From Mycobacterium rhizamassiliense (GTDB taxonomy: Bacteria > Actinomycetota > Actinomycetes > Mycobacteriales > Mycobacteriaceae), in NCBI RefSeq assembly GCF_900157375.1, contig NZ_LT721901.1, positions 5,103,685-5,167,684 of the forward strand: a stretch of DNA of 64,000 bases. The letters run 5' to 3'. This document shows positions 6,986-14,017 of this stretch, piece by piece. Position 1 is the first letter of the stretch, and each line of letters begins with the position of its first letter. A program made the translations under genes and the position numbers. Under the pieces are notes generated by a model. That model made no database searches, was not told where the DNA came from, and saw only the letters and a list, made by a program, of their open reading frames with translations.

Positions 6986-7705
6986 ATGCCCAATGGTAGC
7001 ACCGCGCACGAAGTGCTTGCGGTCGTGTTCCAGGTTCGGGAGGGTTCCGAGCAGGTTACGGGAGCCCACCGAGCAGTAAAACCGCAGCTAAACGTGCTGC
7101 TATGGCAACGCGCCCAGGATCCGCAGCGCGGCGCGTGGTCACTGCCGGGTGGCAAATTGCGCAACGACGAGGATTTGACCACTTCGGTGCGCCGGCAATT
7201 GGCCGAAAAGGTCGATCTGCGCGAGCTCGCGCATTTGGAACAGCTCGCGGTGTTCTCCGATCCGCATCGGGTGCCGGGGCCCCGGATGATCGCGACAACC
7301 TTCCTGGGGCTGGTGCCCTACCCCGCCACCCCGGAGCTACCGCCGGACACCCGCTGGCACCCGGTCAGCTCGTTGCCGCCGATGGCGTTCGACCACGGCC
7401 CGATGGTGGCTCACGCCCACACCAGGCTGGTCGCCAAGATGTCCTACACGAACATCGGATTCGCCTTGGCGCCAAAGGAATTCGCGCTTTCCACGCTGCG
7501 TGACATCTACTGCGCGACGCTGGATTATCAGGTCGACACGACGAACCTGCAACGCGTCCTGGTCCGCCGCGGCGTCATCACCCAGACCGGCACCATCGCG
7601 CAGTCCGGCCGCAGCGGCGGCCGTCCCGCGGCGCTGTACCACTTCACCGACTCGCGGCTGAGGGTCACCGACGAATTCGCCGCGCTGAAACCGCCGGGGT
7701 CCTAG
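6986..7705 (+). CDS. nrtR: NrtR-type Nudix-related transcriptional regulator of NAD synthesis
   Basis: A 239-residue protein with an N-terminal Nudix fold and a C-terminal winged-helix DNA-binding domain (residues about 155-235, with DTTNLQRVLVRRGVITQTG and GRPAALYHFT). The Nudix box at residues about 55-78 is degraded: where the hydrolase consensus has REUxEExGU, this protein has RQLAEKVDL, so several metal-binding glutamates are missing and catalysis is unlikely. NrtR proteins sense NAD-related metabolites and repress NAD biosynthesis genes. The gene is divergent from nadABC and its own -10 element lies inside the shared palindrome. It corresponds to Rv1593c, often annotated only as a hypothetical or Nudix hydrolase protein; the regulator call rests on domain order, motif loss and operator. 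Confidence 0.9.
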   Translation: MPNGSTAHEVLAVVFQVREGSEQVTGAHRAVKPQLNVLLWQRAQDPQRGAWSLPGGKLRNDEDLTTSVRRQLAEKVDLRELAHLEQLAVFSDPHRVPGPRMIATTFLGLVPYPATPELPPDTRWHPVSSLPPMAFDHGPMVAHAHTRLVAKMSYTNIGFALAPKEFALSTLRDIYCATLDYQVDTTNLQRVLVRRGVITQTGTIAQSGRSGGRPAALYHFTDSRLRVTDEFAALKPPGS

Positions 7706-7891
7706 GCCGGCTTTTCATCCCAACACCTCGCGCCGGCGGAAAGGCCAGCAATCCCCGCGCCGGTACATTGGGCTGCGGTACGGCGCTGGGGAGCCGCAGG
7801 GGAATCGAGAAATGGCTCACAGCACGGCCACGACGTTTTGGTTACCACCCGTTCATGCGCGAAAATGCCAAACGGCCTAGAAGGGAACTCA

Positions 7892-9232
7892 ATGTCTGAG
7901 CTCGGCAATTTGGCGGGGACGAGCGGCGCGGAGTGGATCGGTCGGCCGCGACACGAGCAATTGCAGCCCAAGGCGCATCCGGTACTGCCCTGCGACGACC
8001 CGTTCTATCAGCCCCCCGAGGGCTTCCAGCACGCAGATCCCGGCACGGTGCTGCGCTCCCGCGAGGTCGAGGTGGCCTTTCTGGGCCTGATTCCGCAGCC
8101 GGTGACCGCCGTCCAGCTGCTGTACCGGACCACCGACATGAACGGCGACCCGGAAGCGTCCGTGACGACCCTGATCGTCCCGGCCGAGCGCGCCGCCGGG
8201 CACGTCAGCCCGCTGCTGTCGTACCAGTGCGCCATCGACGCCATGTCGTCGCGCTGTTTCCCGTCCTACGCGCTGCGCCGCAGGTCGAAGGCCCTCGGGT
8301 CCATCGCCCAGCTGGAGCTGCTGCTGATCGCCGCCGCCGTCGCCGAGGGCTGGGTGGTGTCGGTGCCCGATCACGAGGGCCTGCGCGGCATGTGGGGGCC
8401 GCCGTTCGAGCCCGGCTACCGCATCCTGGACGGCATTCGCGCCGCCAAGAACTCCGAACACGTCGCGGTGGCGCCGACGGCGCCGATCGGGCTGTGGGGC
8501 TACTCCGGTGGCGGACTGGCCAGCGCCTGGGCCGCCGAGATGTGCGGCAAATACGCGCCAGAGCTGGACATCGTCGGGGCCGTGCTGGGATCTCCCGTCG
8601 GCGACCTGGGCCACACCTTCCGCCGGCTCAACGGCGGCCTGTTCGCCGGGTTGCCTGCGCTGGTGGTGGCGGCGCTCTCGCACGTCTACCCCGGTCTGGA
8701 CCGCGTCATCAAGGAGCACACCAATGACGAGGGCCGCGCCCTGCTGGACCGGCTCGAGTCGATGACGACCAGCGGGGCCGTGCTGCACATGGCCGGCAAG
8801 AACATGGCCGACTATCTCGACGAACCGCTCGAAGACACCCTCGCGAGGCCGGAGGTCAAGCAAGTCTTCGACAACATCAAGCTGGGCGCCGAGGTGCCGA
8901 CTCCGCCGGTGCTGATCGTGCAGGCCGTGCACGACTACATCATCGACGTCCACGACATCGACCGCCTGGCCGAGTGGTACTCGGCCGCCGGCGCCGACGT
9001 GACCTACCATCGCGACGCGTTCAACGAGCACATCTTCATGCACCCGCTGTCGGCCCCGATGGCGCTGCGCTGGCTGACCGACCGGTTCGCCCGCCGCCCG
9101 CTCAAGGACCACCTGATCCGGACCGCCTGGCCGACGATGTTCAACCCGATCACCTACGCCGGCATGGTGCGGCTCGGCATCATCGCGGCCAGGGTCATCA
9201 CCGGGCGAAAGATCCGCCGCCGCCCGCTATGA
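7892..9232 (+). CDS. Secretory-lipase family alpha/beta hydrolase (Rv1592c-like)
   Basis: A 446-residue protein, the same length as Rv1592c of M. tuberculosis and very similar to it. It belongs to the LIP/secretory-lipase family of alpha/beta hydrolases that cleave acylglycerols or other esters. The nucleophile elbow is GLWGYSGGGLASAW (GYSGG, residues about 206-210). A likely acid is in VQAVHDYIIDVHDIDRLAEW and the histidine in FNEHIFMHPLSAP. No signal peptide is evident, so export, if any, would be non-classical. The start at 7892 has AAGGGA seven bases upstream; an ATG at 7865 would add nine residues. It stands alone between nrtR and the convergent bioB cluster. The substrate is not deducible. 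Confidence 0.88.
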   Translation: MSELGNLAGTSGAEWIGRPRHEQLQPKAHPVLPCDDPFYQPPEGFQHADPGTVLRSREVEVAFLGLIPQPVTAVQLLYRTTDMNGDPEASVTTLIVPAERAAGHVSPLLSYQCAIDAMSSRCFPSYALRRRSKALGSIAQLELLLIAAAVAEGWVVSVPDHEGLRGMWGPPFEPGYRILDGIRAAKNSEHVAVAPTAPIGLWGYSGGGLASAWAAEMCGKYAPELDIVGAVLGSPVGDLGHTFRRLNGGLFAGLPALVVAALSHVYPGLDRVIKEHTNDEGRALLDRLESMTTSGAVLHMAGKNMADYLDEPLEDTLARPEVKQVFDNIKLGAEVPTPPVLIVQAVHDYIIDVHDIDRLAEWYSAAGADVTYHRDAFNEHIFMHPLSAPMALRWLTDRFARRPLKDHLIRTAWPTMFNPITYAGMVRLGIIAARVITGRKIRRRPL

Positions 9233-9237
9233 CGCGG

Positions 9238-9897
9238 CTATGAGACGGCGGCTTCCGGGGCTTCCGGGTTGACCGCCAGCGGCTGCGGCTGCCAACCGGC
9301 CGGCGGGAACGCGCCCAGGTCGTCGCGAGCGTTGCCGGCCGCCAGCGCCGCGTAGACCAGCGCCGCGATGGCCGCCGCCCACACCAGGGTGGCCGCGATC
9401 TGCAGCGGCCCGTGTCCGAAGAACACCGGCGGCGCCTCCACCACGTAGGCCACCGATGGCTTGCCCGACAGCGCAACGGCGTCGACGTTCACCGCGCCGT
9501 ACCGCAGCCGCACCAGCACCGCGCCCACGCCCGACGCGGCGCCGGCGGCGATCAGCATCCCCAGCGACAGCCCGATGACCATTCCCGGCCCGCGATGTGC
9601 GCGCCACTGCCACACCAGCACCGTCGTGACCACCGCGAGGATGGTCAGCAGGCCCAGCATCAGGCAGGGCACGTCGAAGAAGTGGTCGGATTCGGTGCCC
9701 AGGTAGTCGTGCACCCGCTCGCCGCCCCGCGTCATCGCCACCACGAGATGGATCGGCGGCGCGATCCAGGCCCACAGGCCGCCGACCACGACGCCGGCCG
9801 CCAGGAGCCCGAGCACCACCAGGACCGTCGCGCGGCCCCGGGGCGTCGCCGGCGCGCCGACGGGCTCGGCGACCACGGTCCCCGCCTGGTCGGTCAT
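9238..9897 (-). CDS. Four-helix membrane protein, DUF2567-like (Rv1591-like)
   Basis: A 219-residue integral membrane protein of unknown function. Predicted membrane segments: VLVVLGLLAAGVVVGGLWAW (about 25-45), MLGLLTILAVVTTVLVW (about 80-97), MVIGLSLGMLIAAGAASGVG (about 106-125) and LQIAATLVWAAAIAALVYAA (about 165-185). A short Pro/Gln-rich tail ends the protein (FPPAGWQPQPLAVNPEAPE). Length and pattern match Rv1591. The ATG at 9897 overlaps the stop of the upstream zinc-ribbon gene by four bases (ATGA), so the two are probably co-translated with bioB in one transcript. The conserved linkage to bioB hints at a biotin- or envelope-related role but does not prove one. Confidence 0.8.
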   Translation of the reverse strand: MTDQAGTVVAEPVGAPATPRGRATVLVVLGLLAAGVVVGGLWAWIAPPIHLVVAMTRGGERVHDYLGTESDHFFDVPCLMLGLLTILAVVTTVLVWQWRAHRGPGMVIGLSLGMLIAAGAASGVGAVLVRLRYGAVNVDAVALSGKPSVAYVVEAPPVFFGHGPLQIAATLVWAAAIAALVYAALAAGNARDDLGAFPPAGWQPQPLAVNPEAPEAAVS

Positions 9898-10130
9898 CGC
9901 TGTGCCTCCAGGTCGGTCGAGTCCACCTGTCCGTGCCGCGAGCACTGGGCGCGCCAGCCGTCGGGGCGGACCTGGACGATCATCCGGCGTCCGCACTCGG
10001 CGCAGAACCGGGGCGGTTCGAGGCCCAGCTGGGCTGCCGTGGGCATCGTGGTACCGCCCAATTCCCCCGTGTAGACGTTGTAGATGCCGGCGCTGACCGG
10101 AGCACCCAGATCGCCAATCACGACTCTCAA
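9894..10130 (-). CDS. Small zinc-ribbon-like protein (Rv1590-like)
   Basis: A 78-residue protein with a Cys/His pattern that looks like a zinc ribbon: FCAECGRRM near residue 43 and QCSRHG near residue 62 (C-x2-C and C-x2-H). The N-terminal half contains DLGAPVSAGIYNVYTGEL. It matches Rv1590 in size and sequence as I remember it. The likely start is TTG at 10130, nine bases after the bioB stop; a GTG at 10121 would remove three residues. It overlaps the following membrane-protein gene by four bases. The function is unknown. Its tight coupling to bioB in distant mycobacteria makes a role near biotin synthase worth testing. Confidence 0.7.
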   Translation of the reverse strand: MRVVIGDLGAPVSAGIYNVYTGELGGTTMPTAAQLGLEPPRFCAECGRRMIVQVRPDGWRAQCSRHGQVDSTDLEAQR

Positions 10131-10139
10131 ACCTAGCTG

Positions 10140-11177
10140 CTAGAGGCTGGCGTTGAGCCCCTTGAGGGGCATCTGCAGGTCGTCGAGCAGCTGCAGATCG
10201 GCCTCGGCGGGGCGGCCGAGGGTGGTCAGGTAGTTCCCGACGATCACAGCGTTGATGCCGCCCAGGATGCCCTGCTTGGCGCCCAGGTCGCCCAGGGTGA
10301 TCTCGCGGCCACCGGCGAAGCGCAGCATCGTCCGCGGCAATGCCAGGCGGAACGCGGCCACCGACTTCAGCGCCTCGGATGCCGGCAGCACCTCCAGGTC
10401 GCCGAACGGCGTGCCGGGGCGCGGGTTCAGGAAATTCAGCGGCACCTCGTCGGGGCCCAGCTCGGCCAGCTCGGCGGCGAACTCCGCGCGCTGCTCCAGG
10501 GTCTCGCCCATGCCCAGGATGCCGCCGCAGCACACCTCCATGCCGGCGTCGCGCACCATCGACAGCGTCTCCCAGCGCTCCTCCCAGGAGTGCGTGGTGA
10601 CCACGTTGGTGAAAAACGACCGGGCGGTCTCGAGGTTGTGGTTGTAGCGGTGCACACCCATCGCCGCCAGCTCCTCGACCTGCTCGGCGGTCAGCATGCC
10701 CAGCGAGCAGGCGACGTTGATGTCGACCTCGTTGCGGATGGCCTCGATGCCGGCCGCGACCTGGGCCATCAGCCGCTCGTCGGGTCCACGAACGGCCGCA
10801 ACGATGCAGAACTCGGTGGCACCGGACTTGGCGGTCTGCTTGGCGGCCTCGACCAGGCTGGGGATGTCGAGGCGGGCGCTGCGCACCGGCGACGCGAACA
10901 GGCCGGACTGGGAGCAGAAGTGGCAGTCCTCCGGGCAGCCGCCGGTCTTGAGGCTGATGATGCCCTCGACCTCGACCTCGGGACCGCACCAGCGCATCCG
11001 TACCTCGTGGGCCAGCGCCAGCAGCTCCTCGAGCCGCTCGTCGGGCAGCTGCAGGACCTGCAGCACCTGGTCTTTGCTCAATCCCTCGCCGCCCTCGAGC
11101 ACCTGCTGCCGGGCTACCGCCAGGATGTCGGCTTCGCCGTCGGCCTCGGTTTTCGGTCGAGTTGCCGCTTGAGTCAC
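10140..11177 (-). CDS. bioB: Biotin synthase (radical SAM)
   Basis: BioB inserts sulfur into dethiobiotin to make biotin, using a radical-SAM [4Fe-4S] cluster and a sacrificial second iron-sulfur cluster. The 345-residue protein has the radical-SAM triad CPEDCHFCSQ (C-x3-C-x2-C, residues about 80-87), the SAM-binding VHRYNHNLETARSFF and the auxiliary-cluster segment EVCCGGILGMGET. GGREITLGDLGAKQGILGG lies near the C-terminus. The start is GTG at 11177 with GGGGAG about eight bases upstream. Two small genes follow within nine bases, forming a bioB operon separate from bioA-bioF-bioD, as in M. tuberculosis. The 130-bp upstream gap shows no clear repressor palindrome. Confidence 0.97.
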   Translation of the reverse strand: MTQAATRPKTEADGEADILAVARQQVLEGGEGLSKDQVLQVLQLPDERLEELLALAHEVRMRWCGPEVEVEGIISLKTGGCPEDCHFCSQSGLFASPVRSARLDIPSLVEAAKQTAKSGATEFCIVAAVRGPDERLMAQVAAGIEAIRNEVDINVACSLGMLTAEQVEELAAMGVHRYNHNLETARSFFTNVVTTHSWEERWETLSMVRDAGMEVCCGGILGMGETLEQRAEFAAELAELGPDEVPLNFLNPRPGTPFGDLEVLPASEALKSVAAFRLALPRTMLRFAGGREITLGDLGAKQGILGGINAVIVGNYLTTLGRPAEADLQLLDDLQMPLKGLNASL

Positions 11178-11295
11178 CAGGTACTCCCCTGCATCGTCGT
11201 CGTGTGCGCGTCACGCACCTGCCGCCCGTCAAGGCAGCCTCGATAAAACGTGTTCAAAGTAGGGTAACGGCCTGAGAACCTGAGGACCGCCGGGG

Positions 11296-11301
11296 TATAC
11301 G
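11296..11301 (+). promoter_or_regulatory. -10 hexamer TATACG, probable leaderless promoter
   Basis: TATACG ends six bases before the ATG at 11308 and no Shine-Dalgarno sequence is present. Confidence 0.4.
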
Positions 11302-11307
11302 ACCACC

Positions 11308-11499
11308 ATGACCACTGCGCACGTCGACTTCGTGGCACATCACTGGATTCTGTTGGCGGCGCCGGCGTTCTTGCCCGCGGTGATCGTCGTCGGCGTGGTC
11401 TTGTACATCGCCCTGCGGGACCGGCGCGAGGGGAAGGACGGCGATGGCGACGAACCGCCCGCCCCCGACACCGGTGCGGCCGACCAAAAGCGCGACTGA
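11308..11499 (+). CDS. Small single-pass membrane protein
   Basis: A 63-residue protein with one hydrophobic segment (WILLAAPAFLPAVIVVGVVL, residues about 12-32), followed by a positively charged flank (RDRREGK) and an acidic, proline-rich tail. The charge pattern suggests an N-out/C-in topology. The ATG at 11308 comes six bases after TATACG with no ribosome-binding site, so it is probably leaderless. No homolog function is recognised. It lies between bioB and the membrane/cupredoxin cassette, and its link to either is uncertain. Confidence 0.6.
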   Translation: MTTAHVDFVAHHWILLAAPAFLPAVIVVGVVLYIALRDRREGKDGDGDEPPAPDTGAADQKRD

Positions 11500-11818
11500 C
11501 GAACGCTGATTGCCCTTCGATTAATCCGCTGCGTTGTTCACCCGAAGGCCCAATATGGCGTGGTAAGCGCAGGCTCAGAGCGTTATTGGCACATGTTCTA
11601 ATTAATACAACTGTTCACCCAAGCATTGCATCAAAAGGCTACCAGTGGGTAACCTACAGACTTCTAGGTCCCATGCCGGCGCGAGAGGTCGGTCACGGTG
11701 CCCAGGAGCCGATGCGGCTCGTAAAACGCGTGATTGACTGCTATTCGGATTGGGCATTCCGGTCAAGCAGTCGGATCAAATCTCCCGGCACAGCCGGGCA
11801 CGGTTCGGAGGTATGACA
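11500..11818. other. 319-bp AT-richer intergenic region upstream of the membrane/cupredoxin cassette
   Basis: No convincing gene is present; an open frame at 11586-11816 lacks a good start and codon bias. The stretch around 11590-11640 is clearly richer in A and T than the genome. TGTTCACCC occurs twice in direct orientation (11535-11543 and 11612-11620), and TACC-AGTG-GGTA forms a small inverted repeat near 11641. These are candidate promoter or operator elements for the genes starting at 11819. Confidence 0.4.
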
Positions 11819-13651
11819 GTGACGTCGACACAGATGACATTCCTTGCCGAGCCATCGGCGCGGGGCGCGGGTCTCAACCAGGTGATCGGGCTTTCGATCG
11901 CCGCATTGGTCATCACGCTGATCATGCTGTGGGTGGGCCATGCGCACCGCACCCATCGCATCCAGTGGTTGACGCGGCTCGCGGAGAAGCTGGGCGAGAA
12001 ATTTCACCGGCCGAGCTGGGTGGCGCTACCGGTGCTGGTCTTCACCACGTCGATCATCTGCGCCCTGTTCGGGTTCATCTGGGATGTCAGCTGGCATATC
12101 GGCAACGGGCGAGATCCCGGCCCGCTGGCCAACCCCGCGCACTACTTCATCATTATCGGCCTGTTCGGAATCTTCCTGGGCGGCATGACTGCGATCGTCC
12201 TGCCCTTCGACAAGCCCGGCCCGGCGGCGGTGCGCATCACGAAGAACTGGCACGCGCCGGTCGGCGGCATCTTGATGGCGGCTTGCGGGTTGTACGCCAT
12301 GACCGGATTCCCGCTCGACGACATCTGGCACCGCATTTTCGGGCAGGACGTCACGCTGTGGGGTCCAACGCATTTGATGATGATCGGCGGCGCCTGCTTC
12401 TCATTGTTCGCGGTCCTCATGCTGGAGCGCGAGGGCGAGGCCGACGATGCCGAGGAAGTCCACCACGGCATTTTCATCACGATCCTGCGCTACCTGTCCT
12501 TCGGCGGAATGTTCATCGGCCTGTCGGTGTACCAGATCGAGTATGACTTCGGCGTCGAGCAGTTTCGGCTGGTCTTGCAGCCGATGATGATCGCCTTCGC
12601 GGCGGCCCTGGCCGCCGCCGCCGCCCGCATGACCATGGGCCGCGGCGCCGCGATCATTGCGGCGTTGTTCGCCATCGCGCTGCGCGGCGGGGTTGCACTC
12701 CTGGTAGGCCCGGTCCTGGGCGCCCCGATCAACTGGTTCCCGCTGTATCTGGGTCCCGCGCTAGTTGTCGAGCTGGTCGCGTTGACCCCATTGTTTAAGC
12801 GCCCCCTCCTATTTGGGGCCGTCTCCGGCCTGGCGGTGGGGACCGTCGGGCTCTGGCTGGAGTCGCTGTGGATTTCGACGGTCTACCACTACCCGTGGCC
12901 GGCGAGCATCTGGTTCGAGGCGCTGGCGATGGCTGTCCCCGTTTCGGTGCTGGCCGGAATATGCGGCGCGATGTTCGGCATGGTGCTCACCGGGCAGCGA
13001 CTGCCCGGCCGCCGCATCGGCATCGCGGTGGTGGTGGCGACCGTTCTCGTGGTCGGCGGCGCAGTGGCCAACGGGTTACATATTCTTGTGCCACAACAGA
13101 ATCGCGCGACTATCACGCTGACCGAGCTGCCGAGTGCGCCCGGGCAGCGCATGGTGTCGGCCGATGTGCAGATCCGGCCGGCCGACATGGTGAGCGCCCA
13201 TCCGGACTGGGTGACGATCCTGTCCTGGCAAGGCCGCATGGATAACCAGCGCGGCCTGGTGATCGACCGGCTCGACCGCGTCGGCCCGGGGCACTACCGG
13301 TCCACCCAGCCGGTGCCGGTGTGGGGATCGTGGAAGACGCTGCTGCGGGTGCAGGACGGCTACACGATGACAGGTGTCCCGATCTACGAACCGGCCGATG
13401 ACGCCATCCCGGCGGCCGAGGTTCCGGCGCTGTCGGCGATCGACCGGCCGTTCGTGCAGGAAGTCACTATTCTGCAGCGCGAGCGCGACCAGAATGCCCC
13501 GGCCTGGCTGTTCACCGCCGGTTCGATACTGGTGCTGATCTTTTCGTTGATGGTGATCGCCGCCCTGACGTGGGGCGCCGGCCGGCTCAACAATTCCTTG
13601 TCCGAGCCGGAGCCGGTCGACGAAAAGCAACCATTCCCGAAAGCGGCCTGA
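11819..13651 (+). CDS. Polytopic membrane protein with extracytoplasmic YtkA/FixH-like domain (cassette gene 1)
   Basis: A 610-residue membrane protein of unknown function. About twelve hydrophobic segments fill residues 15-420. A roughly 140-residue extracytoplasmic region follows (with RPADMVSAHPDWVTILSWQG and GHYRSTQPVPVWGSWKTLLR), then a last helix (WLFTAGSILVLIFSLMVIAA). The soluble part resembles the beta-sandwich YtkA/FixH type, a weak call. Two loop-helix stretches share a pattern: DVSWHIGNGRDPG...PAHYF and DDIWHRIFGQDVT...PTHLM, that is D-x2-W-H...G-x-D...P-x-H, placing four histidines at membrane borders as possible metal or heme ligands. The GTG at 11819 was chosen because GGAGG (11807-11811) sits seven bases upstream; the ATG at 11813 is too close to that site. 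The cupredoxin gene starts three bases after the stop. Confidence 0.7.
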   Translation: MTSTQMTFLAEPSARGAGLNQVIGLSIAALVITLIMLWVGHAHRTHRIQWLTRLAEKLGEKFHRPSWVALPVLVFTTSIICALFGFIWDVSWHIGNGRDPGPLANPAHYFIIIGLFGIFLGGMTAIVLPFDKPGPAAVRITKNWHAPVGGILMAACGLYAMTGFPLDDIWHRIFGQDVTLWGPTHLMMIGGACFSLFAVLMLEREGEADDAEEVHHGIFITILRYLSFGGMFIGLSVYQIEYDFGVEQFRLVLQPMMIAFAAALAAAAARMTMGRGAAIIAALFAIALRGGVALLVGPVLGAPINWFPLYLGPALVVELVALTPLFKRPLLFGAVSGLAVGTVGLWLESLWISTVYHYPWPASIWFEALAMAVPVSVLAGICGAMFGMVLTGQRLPGRRIGIAVVVATVLVVGGAVANGLHILVPQQNRATITLTELPSAPGQRMVSADVQIRPADMVSAHPDWVTILSWQGRMDNQRGLVIDRLDRVGPGHYRSTQPVPVWGSWKTLLRVQDGYTMTGVPIYEPADDAIPAAEVPALSAIDRPFVQEVTILQRERDQNAPAWLFTAGSILVLIFSLMVIAALTWGAGRLNNSLSEPEPVDEKQPFPKAA

Positions 13652-13654
13652 GGC

Positions 13655-14017
13655 ATGGCATTTCGCAACATCGCCGTCACGGTGTGGGCGGCGGCATTGA
13701 CGTGCGGCCTAGTGGCCTGCGGCGGTTCACAAAACCCGCCCCCCGCGGCGGCCCTCGACGTCAACGTCACCATCGCCAAGGGCCAGGTCACCCCCACCAA
13801 CGCCACGCTGCAGGCAAAAGTCAAGCAGCAGATCACCTTTCATGTGACCAGTGATGCCACCGACGAGCTGCACGTGCATTCGTCACCGGACCACAAGTTC
13901 GAGATCGCGGCCGCGCCCAACCAGACGTTTCAGTTCAGCGTCGACGTCCCGGGGAACGTGGAAGTCGAACTGCACCACCTGGATCGCACGATCGCGACCA
14001 TCCAAGTTCAACCGTGA
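13655..14017 (+). CDS. Cupredoxin-like lipoprotein (cassette gene 2)
   Basis: A 120-residue protein with a signal peptide and lipobox LTCGLVACGG (lipidation on the Cys at about residue 22), so it should be anchored outside the membrane. The mature part is a small Greek-key domain similar to the EfeO-type cupredoxin fold: KQQITFHVTSDATDELHVHS and PGNVEVELHHLDRTIATIQV. The classic type-1 copper ligands (Cys and Met of a C-x-H-x-M loop) are absent. Instead, histidines occur in ELHVHSSPDHKF and VELHHLD, which could bind a metal in another way or be structural. It starts three bases after gene 1 and its stop overlaps gene 3 by four bases, so the three genes form a tight operon. Confidence 0.75.
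   Translation: MAFRNIAVTVWAAALTCGLVACGGSQNPPPAAALDVNVTIAKGQVTPTNATLQAKVKQQITFHVTSDATDELHVHSSPDHKFEIAAAPNQTFQFSVDVPGNVEVELHHLDRTIATIQVQP

Noticed and set aside
11178..11307. BioQ-type operator upstream of bioB
   Set aside because: Only a half-site-like GTGTTCA is seen, with no matching arm at a sensible distance.
11586..11816. 76-codon open frame upstream of the membrane cassette
   Set aside because: It needs a TTG start without ribosome-binding site, has atypical composition and overlaps the start of the real gene.
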